Positions 1 through 5,075 are shown, counted from the first letter of the stretch. The stretch is DNA of 5,600 nucleotides from Rhodospirillales bacterium (GCA_030622775.1 JAUXFS010000156.1:1-5600), one strand, 5' to 3'. The notes: a model not told the origin generated them from the sequence alone. Made by a program: numbers and translations.

Positions 1-328
1 ACGCCTCGGGGTCCGGAAGCGGCCAGGACAATCCCTTGTGCGCCGGCAATCGGTCTGGGTTGGCCGTCTGGCCGAGGCCCGAGGTCATCAGCCGGTTATG
101 GAACTGGTCGCTCCAACCGACCGCGGCGACGATGTCGGCTTCGCGCTCGCAAAAGCGCGGAAGGATGTCCTCGAGCACCAGGATGTTATCGGGGGCGGTA
201 TTGTACGCACGCTTGTTCCGCAGCTTGCGCTCGGTCGCCTCGGCGAACAGCGGGTTGCCGGTTTCGTCGACGATCGCCAGGGCCGGGTCGTGAAAGGTCG
301 CGGCAAGTCCAACGTAGTAGCGGGTCAT
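1..328 (-). CDS. Carbamoyltransferase (NodU/CmcH/TobZ family), N-terminal part
   Basis: Partial gene: the first 109 codons are in the window and the rest lies beyond the left edge. The translation begins MTRYYVGLAATFHDPALAIV, followed by LFAEATERKLRNKR at residues 27-40. This is the typical opening of NodU/CmcH/TobZ O-carbamoyltransferases: a Gly-Leu strand, an FHD (His13-Asp14) resembling the conserved HD of the Kae1-like domain, and an acidic AEATER block. Known members move the carbamoyl group of carbamoyl phosphate, via carbamoyl-adenylate, onto a hydroxyl of a sugar, Nod factor or antibiotic, in the cytoplasm. ATG at 326-328 is chosen because it puts the conserved strand at residues 4-8. 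The frame stays open for 17 codons further upstream, back to a TGA, with a TTG as the only common alternative start. No strong Shine-Dalgarno is seen. It is divergent from the operon starting at 493, which suggests a shared pathway. Substrate unknown. Confidence 0.85.
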   Translation of the reverse strand, partial: MTRYYVGLAATFHDPALAIVDETGNPLFAEATERKLRNKRAYNTAPDNILVLEDILPRFCEREADIVAAVGWSDQFHNRLMTSGLGQTANPDRLPAHKGLSWPLPDPEA

Positions 329-492
329 GAAGTCTTGATCCGTCGCGGTCGAGGGCAAGGCGATAATACCATCATCTCGGCATCATGGAGACCCGTGCGT
401 TGGGGGTCGAGGCATACCCAGCCGGCCTGCTGTATGCTGTCTTTCGGCCGAGGAGGTTGAATACGCCGTTATCGCGTGGTGCAATCGGATCG
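329..492. promoter_or_regulatory. Divergent intergenic promoter region
   Basis: This 164-base gap separates two outward-facing genes, so it must hold promoters for both. The minus-strand candidate is listed separately. For the plus strand I see TATGCT at 433-438 as a possible -10, but no good -35 at 16-18 bases. A strong AGGAGG lies at 451-456, yet it is followed by TTGAATACG and no ATG or GTG at a usable distance. The start at 493 itself has only a weak GGAT in front of it. No clear operator palindrome was found. Confidence 0.5.
363..371 (-). promoter_or_regulatory. Extended -10 promoter element for the carbamoyltransferase
   Basis: On the minus strand the bases read TGGTATTAT, an extended -10 (TGn + TATTAT) close to the sigma-70 consensus TATAAT. 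It sits 34 bases before the ATG at 326-328, which would give a leader of roughly 27 bases. The hexamer 17 bases upstream (TCTCCA) is a poor -35, as is common with extended -10 promoters. Assignment is by motif only. Confidence 0.4.
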
Positions 493-1791
493 ATGCGCGT
501 TCTTTTCGTCACGCCAAGCGATACCGGCTCGGGCGAAGCCGTAACGGCGGCACACCTTGCCGAGCGGCTGGCGCGTCGCGGCGTCCACGTCGCCGCTTTG
601 ACCTCGCCGTCGACGGAGGCATTCTTCTCTGGGGGCGGTGCGGATACGACGGTGGCGCTGACCGGCGATCGCGCTCAGAACCGTCGACTCTGGGACCGGA
701 CACTGGAGCGGTTGCGGCCGCAGGCGATCGTCTTCGCCGATTTCCCGCTGATGTACTTTTCCAGTGGCGTGCCGCCGCTGGCCGACGACGAATGGTTGGA
801 AGGACTCGCGGATTCGGAAGCGGTCGTGGCGACCCTCGACCACCTCGGCTACGCGCAGCGGGCGCAGCAGGTGTTCTTCGGACCCTCGCACTGCAGTCTG
901 CATTGCGAAACCCTTCCGCAGACACCGGCGTGGATCCCGCTGCTGTTGCCGTGCCCGATGCAGCCGCCGGGTCCGATCGCCGGACGTCGGGGAATACCGG
1001 TCCGCTACTGGGATCTGCCGCTTTCGTTGCCGCCTGAAACGCGCGAAGAGGTCCGCCGGACCTATCTGGACAATCCGGACGATGTTCTGATCTTTCACGC
1101 CGTCCCCGGCTGGGCTTGGCGCATCGCCGACCGATACGCCCTGCCGCTTCACCGCTTTCTGGCGCGTATTCTCAGGTATTGCTTCGCAGGAGTGTCGCGG
1201 CCGGTAACCGTGGTCTCCGTCAACAACGGCTCCTTGCTCGAGCCGATCGACGAGACCGGGTTCCGCGTCCGCAATCTGCGCAGCCTGCCGCGGGAGCGGT
1301 TCGAGAGCCTGATGTTGTCGGCCGACCTGATGATCAGCGAGAACGGAATCTCCTCGGCCCTGGGCAAGGCGCTGTGCGGCGGCGTTACGGCGGTCGCCTT
1401 GCGCAACTCGTTCGGCCTCATGCGGATCGTCGAGCAGGCGGACGCCGGGCTCAAGGCTTTGATCCTGGAGATGGAGCGGTGCCGCGTCGGCGCGGTCTTT
1501 CCATTCGAGGTTTATCCGATCTGGACCCGGGCGGACCTCGCCGGGATCGGTCCGTGGTGGGAGGAGGACTCCGCCTGTGGCGTCGAGCGGCTGGAGCTTT
1601 TCGGCGGCGACGCGACGCGCGAGCGTCTCCGCGCGCTGCTGGACGATCCGCACGAAAAGGGCGAGGCTCGTCGGCGGCGACAAACTTTCGTCGGTCAGGC
1701 GGCTGCCCTTCCCGCGGCGGAAGACGTATTGGAAGATCTGGTGACGGGGGATACCCGGGTGTGGCAATCAACGAGAGGGGCGCGACAATGA
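493..1791 (+). CDS. Glycosyltransferase-B-like protein, first of two tandem paralogues
   Basis: A 432-aa cytoplasmic protein with no signal peptide or membrane segment. The N-terminus (MRVLFVTPSDTGSGEAVTAA, then HLAERLARRGVHV) is a Rossmann-like strand-loop-helix as in GT-B glycosyltransferases. Near residues 276-295 SADLMISENGISSALGKA resembles the donor-side loop of MurG/UGT-like enzymes. Other blocks shared with the next gene are FADFPLM (81-87), TLDH (114-117), LLPCPM (151-156), RYWD (171-174), AVPGWAWR (203-210), VSVNNG (241-246) and VFPFE (335-339). It may belong to a GT-B-like family of unknown function (DUF6365 comes to mind, from memory). Function as a transferase is inferred. ATG 493 is chosen because it aligns exactly with the paralogue's MRVLFV. 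The longer in-frame ATG at 385 would add 36 residues with no counterpart there. The Shine-Dalgarno is weak. The stop overlaps the next start as ATGA, pointing to translational coupling. Confidence 0.85.
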   Translation: MRVLFVTPSDTGSGEAVTAAHLAERLARRGVHVAALTSPSTEAFFSGGGADTTVALTGDRAQNRRLWDRTLERLRPQAIVFADFPLMYFSSGVPPLADDEWLEGLADSEAVVATLDHLGYAQRAQQVFFGPSHCSLHCETLPQTPAWIPLLLPCPMQPPGPIAGRRGIPVRYWDLPLSLPPETREEVRRTYLDNPDDVLIFHAVPGWAWRIADRYALPLHRFLARILRYCFAGVSRPVTVVSVNNGSLLEPIDETGFRVRNLRSLPRERFESLMLSADLMISENGISSALGKALCGGVTAVALRNSFGLMRIVEQADAGLKALILEMERCRVGAVFPFEVYPIWTRADLAGIGPWWEEDSACGVERLELFGGDATRERLRALLDDPHEKGEARRRRQTFVGQAAALPAAEDVLEDLVTGDTRVWQSTRGARQ

Positions 1792-3044
1792 GGGTTCTAT
1801 TCGTTTGTCCGGTCACGATCGGGTCCGGCGAAACGATCACCTCCATTCATTTCGCCGAGGATCTTCTTGCCAACGGGCACGATGTCGCCTTCATTGCCTC
1901 GCGGTTCGCCGAAGGCTTCGTCGGCGCCGCCGTGCCCGTGCCGGTCGACGTTTTGTCCGAAATCGGCAGCGACAATTTCCGTCTGTGGCGGCGAGCCGTT
2001 GCCGACTTCGCCCCCGACGTTATCGTGTTCGCCGACTATCCGCTGATGTTTTTCCCGTTGGGCGTGGTTCCGCTTGCCAGCGTGCCCGGCTGGGTCGACA
2101 GCCTGACCGAACTCGACGCCAGGCTCGTTACCCTCGACCATTTCGGTTTTGCCCAGGGGCAACGAACGCTGTTCCTCGGGCCGCCGCAACTGGGTCTCGG
2201 CATGCTCGGCCTACCGGCGCTGCCCGACGGAATGGAGGTGCTGCTACCCTGCCCGATGCACGAGCCGGGGCCGGTCGACGGGCGACTCGGCCAACCGTTT
2301 CGGTACTGGGACGTGCCCTTCAGATTGCCACGAGGGTTGAAGGAACAGACCAGGAGCCGCTATCTCGCCGGCGAGGACGCTCTGCTTGTGTTCTATGCGG
2401 TTCCGAACTGGGCCTGGCGTTACGCCGAGCATCACCGGATCACCCTTTACGACCACATGCCGGAGTTGCTCGCCGACTTCTTTGCGGGGTACGAAAAACC
2501 GGTGACCCTGGTCTCCGTCAACAACGGCCGGCTGTTCACGGGCGGCGGCGATCCGAGCCTGCGAATCATCAACCTCGGCCCCTGTCCCAAGGCGGATTTC
2601 GAGGCCCTGTTGTTCGCCGCCGACCTCGCCATCACCGACAACAAGCTGTCGATTTCGATCGGCAAGGCGATCTGCGGCTTTCAGGCGAGCGCCGTGCTGA
2701 AGAACAGCTTTAGCGTGCTGGAACTGCAGGATCGTGCGGAGGGCACGGCGCGGGAGGTCGTGCGGAGGATGGAGAGAGCCCGGATGGGCTCGGTGTTTCC
2801 GTTCGACGCCTTTCCCACGGTGACGCCGAAAGATGTTGAACAGATCGGCCTTTACCGCGACAACGGGCTTCCGGAGGGATTTCTCGAGGTGGAGGTCTTC
2901 GGCGGGCCGGAAACCCGGGAAAAGCTGCTCTCCCTGGCCAGCGACCCGGTTTGCCGGGCGGAACAGCGCGCGCGCCAGGAGATCTACGTGGAGAGGCTCG
3001 GAAGGCTGCCGACGGGCGAGGCGGTGTTGCGCGGCGTTTGCTGA
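1788..3044 (+). CDS. Glycosyltransferase-B-like protein, second of two tandem paralogues
   Basis: A 418-aa soluble protein, about 40% identical by eye to the preceding gene along its whole length, so the pair arose by tandem duplication. Shared motifs are MRVLFV with GSGE (1-15), FADYPLM (81-87), TLDH (115-118), LLPCPM (152-157), RYWD (172-175), AVPNWAWR (204-211), VSVNNG (242-247), ADLAITDNKLSISIGKA (278-294) and VFPFD (336-340). The fold is inferred to be GT-B-like. The acidic residue in LAITD and the SIGKA loop may line a donor pocket, but no catalytic residue can be proven by reading. ATG 1788 lies in the ATGA overlap and has GAGAGGGG at 1773-1780, seven bases upstream, a good ribosome binding site. 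The frame is open further upstream, but that part is an out-of-frame reading of the first paralogue. It probably acts with the first paralogue and the following nucleotidyltransferase. Possible alternatives are a sugar-binding or non-catalytic partner subunit. Confidence 0.85.
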   Translation: MRVLFVCPVTIGSGETITSIHFAEDLLANGHDVAFIASRFAEGFVGAAVPVPVDVLSEIGSDNFRLWRRAVADFAPDVIVFADYPLMFFPLGVVPLASVPGWVDSLTELDARLVTLDHFGFAQGQRTLFLGPPQLGLGMLGLPALPDGMEVLLPCPMHEPGPVDGRLGQPFRYWDVPFRLPRGLKEQTRSRYLAGEDALLVFYAVPNWAWRYAEHHRITLYDHMPELLADFFAGYEKPVTLVSVNNGRLFTGGGDPSLRIINLGPCPKADFEALLFAADLAITDNKLSISIGKAICGFQASAVLKNSFSVLELQDRAEGTAREVVRRMERARMGSVFPFDAFPTVTPKDVEQIGLYRDNGLPEGFLEVEVFGGPETREKLLSLASDPVCRAEQRARQEIYVERLGRLPTGEAVLRGVC

Positions 3045-3087
3045 CCCGAGCCCTTTGGTAGGCGTCCCGGCGGGAGGGGGCGAAATC

Positions 3088-4026
3088 ATGAGCGAAATCG
3101 TGGGTGCAATTCTGGCGGGCGGCCGCGGCTCGCGCATGGGCAAGGTCGGGGAACTTCATCCCAAGGCGCTGTTGCCGGTGGCCAACCGTCCGGCGATCGC
3201 CCATCATTTCGATCTTTTGCGGCGGCTCGGCGTCACCCGGGTGTTCGTCGTCGTTGGGCATCAGGCGGACGCCCTCGTGGCCGCCGTCGAGGGCATGGAC
3301 CTGGGTGACCTCCAGGTCACGTTCGTCGATCAAGGCGACGCCAAGGGCAGCGCCCACGCCCTCGGTTGCCTGCGCGGCCGTATCGGCGGGCCCCTCTTGT
3401 TGATGCTCGGCGACTATCTGCTCGACTGCGACCAGCCGGAACGGATGCTCGCCCGTCTCGAGGGCGGGTCGGGCGGCGCCATCGCCGTCAAGAAGGAGGC
3501 CGATCCGGAACTTGTTCGCCAGGCCTGCATGGTCGATGTGGCGGAGGATGGCCGTGTCCGCGGCATCATCGAAAAGCCGGTCGCGCCCAGATCGGACCTC
3601 AAGGGCTGCGGCTTTTATGGGTTTCAGCCGGAAATCTTCGATGCCGTCGCCCGGACGCCGCGCACCGCCTTGCGCGACGAGTACGAGCTGACCGTGGCGA
3701 TCGAGATCTATCTCAGGCTGGGCCTGCCGTTCTTCGCCGAGCAGATCATCGGCTGGGACGCCAATCTGACCCGGCCGCGGGATCTTCTCGATTGCAATCT
3801 GCGCTGGTTGTCGCGTCTCGGCGCCGACAACCTGGTGGCCGAGACCGCCTCGGTCCACGCACGGCTTTCGCTCCGCCACACCGTCGTCGGCGAGGGTGCG
3901 AATCTCAGTGGCGAGGGCCGGCTCGAGGAGGTGCTGGTCTTTCCCGATGCCGCGTCGAAGGTAACCAGCGATATTTCGCGCACGATCATCATCGGAAACG
4001 GCAGGGTGTCTTGCGCGGGACCCTGA
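3088..4026 (+). CDS. Sugar-1-phosphate nucleotidyltransferase (NTP_transferase family)
   Basis: A 312-aa cytoplasmic enzyme of the RmlA/ManC/GlmU-like superfamily, which condenses an NTP with a sugar 1-phosphate to give an NDP-sugar and pyrophosphate. The signature is clear: AILAGGRGSRMG at 7-18 followed by PKALLPVANRP at 25-35 (nucleotide and phosphate binding), LGDYLLDCD at 107-115 with Asp109 as the likely metal ligand, IIEKP at 160-164, and a WDANLTRPRDLLDCN block at 223-237. Residues about 255-308 have a repetitive pattern (HTVVGEGANLSGEGRLEEVL, later TIIIGNG) that looks like a short left-handed beta-helix tail, as in mannose-1-phosphate guanylyltransferases and glucose-1-phosphate thymidylyltransferases. 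Base and sugar specificity cannot be assigned. ATG 3088 has GGGAGGGGG (3072-3080) upstream and places the signature at the N-terminus. It starts 43 bases after the second paralogue. The TGA stop is followed in frame by TAG and TGA, a triple stop. Confidence 0.92.
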   Translation: MSEIVGAILAGGRGSRMGKVGELHPKALLPVANRPAIAHHFDLLRRLGVTRVFVVVGHQADALVAAVEGMDLGDLQVTFVDQGDAKGSAHALGCLRGRIGGPLLLMLGDYLLDCDQPERMLARLEGGSGGAIAVKKEADPELVRQACMVDVAEDGRVRGIIEKPVAPRSDLKGCGFYGFQPEIFDAVARTPRTALRDEYELTVAIEIYLRLGLPFFAEQIIGWDANLTRPRDLLDCNLRWLSRLGADNLVAETASVHARLSLRHTVVGEGANLSGEGRLEEVLVFPDAASKVTSDISRTIIIGNGRVSCAGP

Positions 4027-4076
4027 TAGTGAATATCGTTAGCCATCGACAACGTTGATTGAGGGAGGGGTATCAA

Positions 4077-4247
4077 ATGACGACTCCGATTCCGTGGGAT
4101 CGCATCATTGAAATCCGGGACCGCGAAGCATTGGTCCTGGTCAGCCGGGTGTTCGAATCGCAAATCGCCATCACCGAGGCGCAGCTCGTGCAGTTGAAGG
4201 AACTCAAGGGCGCGATCGACGAGAGAATCAAGACCCTGAAAAAATGA
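4077..4247 (+). CDS. Small helical, possibly coiled-coil protein (56 aa)
   Basis: No family recognised. The 56-residue product starts MTTPIPWDRIIEIRDREALV and ends in a Lys-rich helix (LVQLKELKGAIDERIKTLKK). Hydrophobic residues at heptad-like spacing from about residue 19 to 54 suggest one long amphipathic helix or coiled coil, with no membrane segment and no signal peptide. ATG 4077 is supported by a strong GAGGGAGGGG at 4061-4070. It sits 50 bases after the nucleotidyltransferase, in the same direction, as the last gene of the likely operon. A hairpin follows shortly after the stop. A role as a small subunit or adaptor of the operon's enzymes is inference from position only. Confidence 0.75.
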   Translation: MTTPIPWDRIIEIRDREALVLVSRVFESQIAITEAQLVQLKELKGAIDERIKTLKK

Positions 4248-4262
4248 CCGGATCGGCTGTCG

Positions 4263-4298
4263 GTGGGTGACCCCGTTCGAGAGCGGGGATCACGCCAC
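4263..4298. terminator. Hairpin after the operon, possible terminator
   Basis: The bases GTGGGTGACCCCG (4263-4275) pair with CGGGGATCACGCCAC (4284-4298) around an 8-base loop, with one bulged base in each of two places on the right arm. It begins 15 bases after the stop of the 56-aa gene. No proper T-run follows: GGATTATTT appears only about 14 bases later. On the minus strand a T-run (CATTTTTTC) occurs beyond the stem. It may therefore serve transcripts from both sides. It could also be only an mRNA-stabilising hairpin. Confidence 0.45.
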
Positions 4299-4314
4299 CC
4301 TCGGCGGAGACGGA

Positions 4315-4443
4315 TTATTTCCTGTAGCGGGCGCTTTCCCCGAATGTTGGGAGTTTTCCGCCTGCCGGCGGTTGTTGGTCCTTGACCAGGACCCGCGCGG
4401 GGATTTCCGCGCCCTCTCGCCAACGATCTTCGGATAACGGCAT
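4315..4443 (-). CDS. Possible small protein (42 aa), unknown
   Basis: A weakly supported ORF with no recognised family. From ATG at 4441-4443 the product begins MPLSEDRWREGAEIPARVLV and ends FGESARYRK: hydrophilic, with no membrane segment. In favour are a purine-rich tract upstream (GGAGAGGGG on the minus strand, within 4455-4463) that could act as ribosome binding site, a reasonable amino-acid mix, and a convergent position with the hairpin at 4263-4298 shortly after its stop. Against are the rather long spacing, third-position G/C lower than in the firm genes, and three GC-rich hairpin-forming stretches inside it that could instead mean non-coding DNA. The frame also extends upstream to an ATG at 4513-4515, but that part is purine-tract low-complexity sequence. 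Confidence 0.3.
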   Translation of the reverse strand: MPLSEDRWREGAEIPARVLVKDQQPPAGGKLPTFGESARYRK

Positions 4444-4454
4444 CCTCGCGGCCG

Positions 4455-4483
4455 CCCCTCTCCTTTCCTCCCCTCCCCTCCCC
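4455..4483. repeat. Homopurine-homopyrimidine tract, G4-capable on the minus strand
   Basis: Twenty-nine consecutive pyrimidines on the plus strand include four CCCC blocks (4455-4458, 4470-4473, 4475-4478, 4480-4483), the last three in a five-base CCCCT rhythm. The minus strand therefore carries four GGGG blocks that fit a G-quadruplex with loops of 1, 1 and 11 bases. The tract is flanked by a 7-base inverted repeat, GGCCGCC (4450-4456) and GGCGGCC (4484-4490), so the plus strand can also form a hairpin with a pyrimidine loop. It lies just upstream of the possible minus-strand ORF starting at 4443 and may provide its ribosome binding site. Confidence 0.6.
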
Positions 4484-4521
4484 GGCGGCCGGATCGGGCC
4501 GTTGCAATCATTCAACGCAGG

Positions 4522-4646
4522 TTGGTATGGCCGCGGACAAAAAAAGTCCGGCCCCTTGATTTACCTTCGCTCCAAGGACGGGTGCGGGGGAGCGGGATTG
4601 AGCGAAGGCGTCTGAGTAAGGGGCCGGATCAGTTCGGGTCATACAA
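4522..4646 (+). ncRNA. Long inverted-repeat RNA hairpin element, unknown class
   Basis: Three stacked helices are visible. Outer: GTATGGCC plus CGGAC (4525-4538, one bulged G) pairs with GTTCGGGTCATAC (4632-4644) over 13 pairs. Middle: CCGGCCCCTT (4548-4557) pairs perfectly with AAGGGGCCGG (4618-4627). Inner: CCTTCGCTC (4564-4572) pairs perfectly with GAGCGAAGG (4600-4608). The helices are separated by an A-rich internal loop (AAAAAAAGT against ATCA) and a 6-by-9 loop, and capped by a G-rich 27-base loop. Two outer pairs are G-U only if the plus strand is transcribed (4530-4639 and 4536-4634), so the RNA is probably read rightwards. It matches no riboswitch, tRNA or known sRNA I can name. It could be a structured leader for what follows, a free small RNA, or a dispersed palindromic repeat. 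Confidence 0.45.
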
Positions 4647-4656
4647 GGAGGAGGAG
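4645..4656 (+). promoter_or_regulatory. Very strong Shine-Dalgarno-like sequence
   Basis: AAGGAGGAGGAG is almost an ideal complement to the 3' end of 16S rRNA and stands directly after the large hairpin. No ATG, GTG or TTG lies 5-12 bases downstream. The codon at the ideal distance is ATT at 4658. It may therefore serve an ATT-initiated peptide, be a decoy or ribosome-standby site, or be a chance purine run. Confidence 0.4.
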
Positions 4657-4657
4657 T

Positions 4658-4717
4658 ATTCCCAAGGACAGACTAGACAACAGTTTGATCGCAAAAACTA
4701 CCTACCAAACCTGGTAG
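4658..4717 (+). CDS. Speculative 19-codon peptide with ATT start
   Basis: If initiation uses ATT at 4658, seven bases after the GGAGG core at 4647-4651, the frame encodes IPKDRLDNSLIAKTTYQTW (Met first in the cell) and stops at TAG 4715-4717. ATT starts are real but rare (infC is the classic case). The codons include AGA, CTA and AGT and are unlike the GC-rich usage of the firm genes. The stop lies inside a small hairpin (4700-4719), an arrangement reminiscent of leader peptides, although no amino-acid run points to an attenuator. No known precursor-peptide family is recognised and no modification gene is adjacent. Listed because of the ribosome binding site; it may well not be translated. 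Confidence 0.15.
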   Translation: MPKDRLDNSLIAKTTYQTW

Positions 4718-4719
4718 GT
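4700..4719 (+). terminator. Small perfect hairpin, weak terminator candidate
   Basis: ACCTACC (4700-4706) pairs perfectly with GGTAGGT (4713-4719) around a six-base loop. A following CCTGGTCCTATTT contains only a poor T-run. It could end the transcript carrying the large hairpin, or fold with the end of the speculative peptide frame. Confidence 0.3.
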
Positions 4720-4872
4720 CCTGGTCCTATTTAGCGAACGTAATGTCTTGCTCGGGTGTCGAGAGGAACTCGCCCGCGGATTTTCGGGTAGTGTCGGGCA
4801 AGGGATATGATTGCCTGGGGTTGCCGAGGCCGCTTCGGACAGTGCGGCGATCGAGCGTGAGGCTTTCGGGGC
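4720..4872. other. No supported feature
   Basis: I find no convincing gene or structure here. A minus-strand frame runs through 4727-4912, but its codon choice is not gene-like and it overlaps the better-supported small membrane peptide. The stretch may be the 3' region of that peptide's transcript. A CTTGC...GCAAG pair (about 4744-4801) is too short to mean much. Confidence 0.4.
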
Positions 4873-4956
4873 TCAGCCGATCCAGAGCATGACGCCGACG
4901 ATCGCTAACCACACCGTCAAAGTGCTGGTGAAGATGTTTCCCGTCCTATCCATCAT
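4873..4956 (-). CDS. Small single-span membrane protein (27 aa)
   Basis: Too short for usual gene finders. The product begins MMDRTGNIFTSTLTVW and continues LAIVGVMLWIG. After a polar start of about seven residues comes a run of roughly 18-20 mostly hydrophobic residues (Ile8 to Gly27), enough for one transmembrane helix. Only Asp3 and Arg4 are charged, so orientation is unclear. Two adjacent ATG codons (4954-4956 and 4951-4953) can start it. GGGAGAG lies a few bases upstream of the first, a good ribosome binding site. This resembles the small accessory subunits of membrane complexes (KdpF- or CydX-like in size), but it matches none in sequence that I recognise and no partner gene is next to it. 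The palindrome at 5039-5052 lies upstream and might regulate it. Confidence 0.55.
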   Translation of the reverse strand: MMDRTGNIFTSTLTVWLAIVGVMLWIG

Positions 4957-5038
4957 CTCACTCTCCCATCGTCTATTCCGCAAGGGCATTTTGGGTCTCG
5001 CAATGTGAGGATGGTATCAACGGTTTGCGCGCTTGAAT

Positions 5039-5052
5039 GTGAACTGGTTCAC
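5039..5052. promoter_or_regulatory. 14-base perfect palindrome, candidate operator
   Basis: GTGAACTGGTTCAC has 6-base arms that are perfect inverted repeats around a TG centre, the usual shape of a site for a dimeric repressor or activator. It lies 83 bases upstream of the minus-strand membrane peptide and 24 bases before the plus-strand frame starting at 5076, so it could act on either. The regulator is unknown. Confidence 0.35.
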
Positions 5053-5075
5053 AGTCGGCGCAATTTGTTGGCGCC

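Noticed and set aside
88..312. Minus-strand 74-codon frame at the left edge
   Set aside because: It is a shifted reading of the carbamoyltransferase, whose frame gives the family's conserved FHD and AEATER blocks.
385..492. Longer start (ATG 385) for the first paralogue
   Set aside because: The 36 extra residues have no counterpart in the second paralogue, which begins with the same MRVLFV as ATG 493.
469..1767. Long minus-strand frame (432 codons) opposite the first paralogue
   Set aside because: It mirrors the real gene in GC-rich DNA; the product is rich in Arg and Gln with no motif, while the plus strand has clear conserved blocks shared with a paralogue.
2710..3879. Minus-strand frame (389 codons) opposite the second paralogue and the nucleotidyltransferase
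   Set aside because: It crosses two well-supported plus-strand genes and has no recognisable domain.
4522..4734. Plus-strand 70-codon frame through the large hairpin
   Set aside because: Most of it is the inverted repeat. It lacks a ribosome binding site at its TTG start, and its coding bias is poor. The tail (YKEEEYSQGQ...) looks peptide-like but has no start of its own.
4727..4912. Minus-strand 61-codon frame
   Set aside because: Its start overlaps the better-supported small membrane peptide out of frame, there is no ribosome binding site, and codon use is not gene-like.
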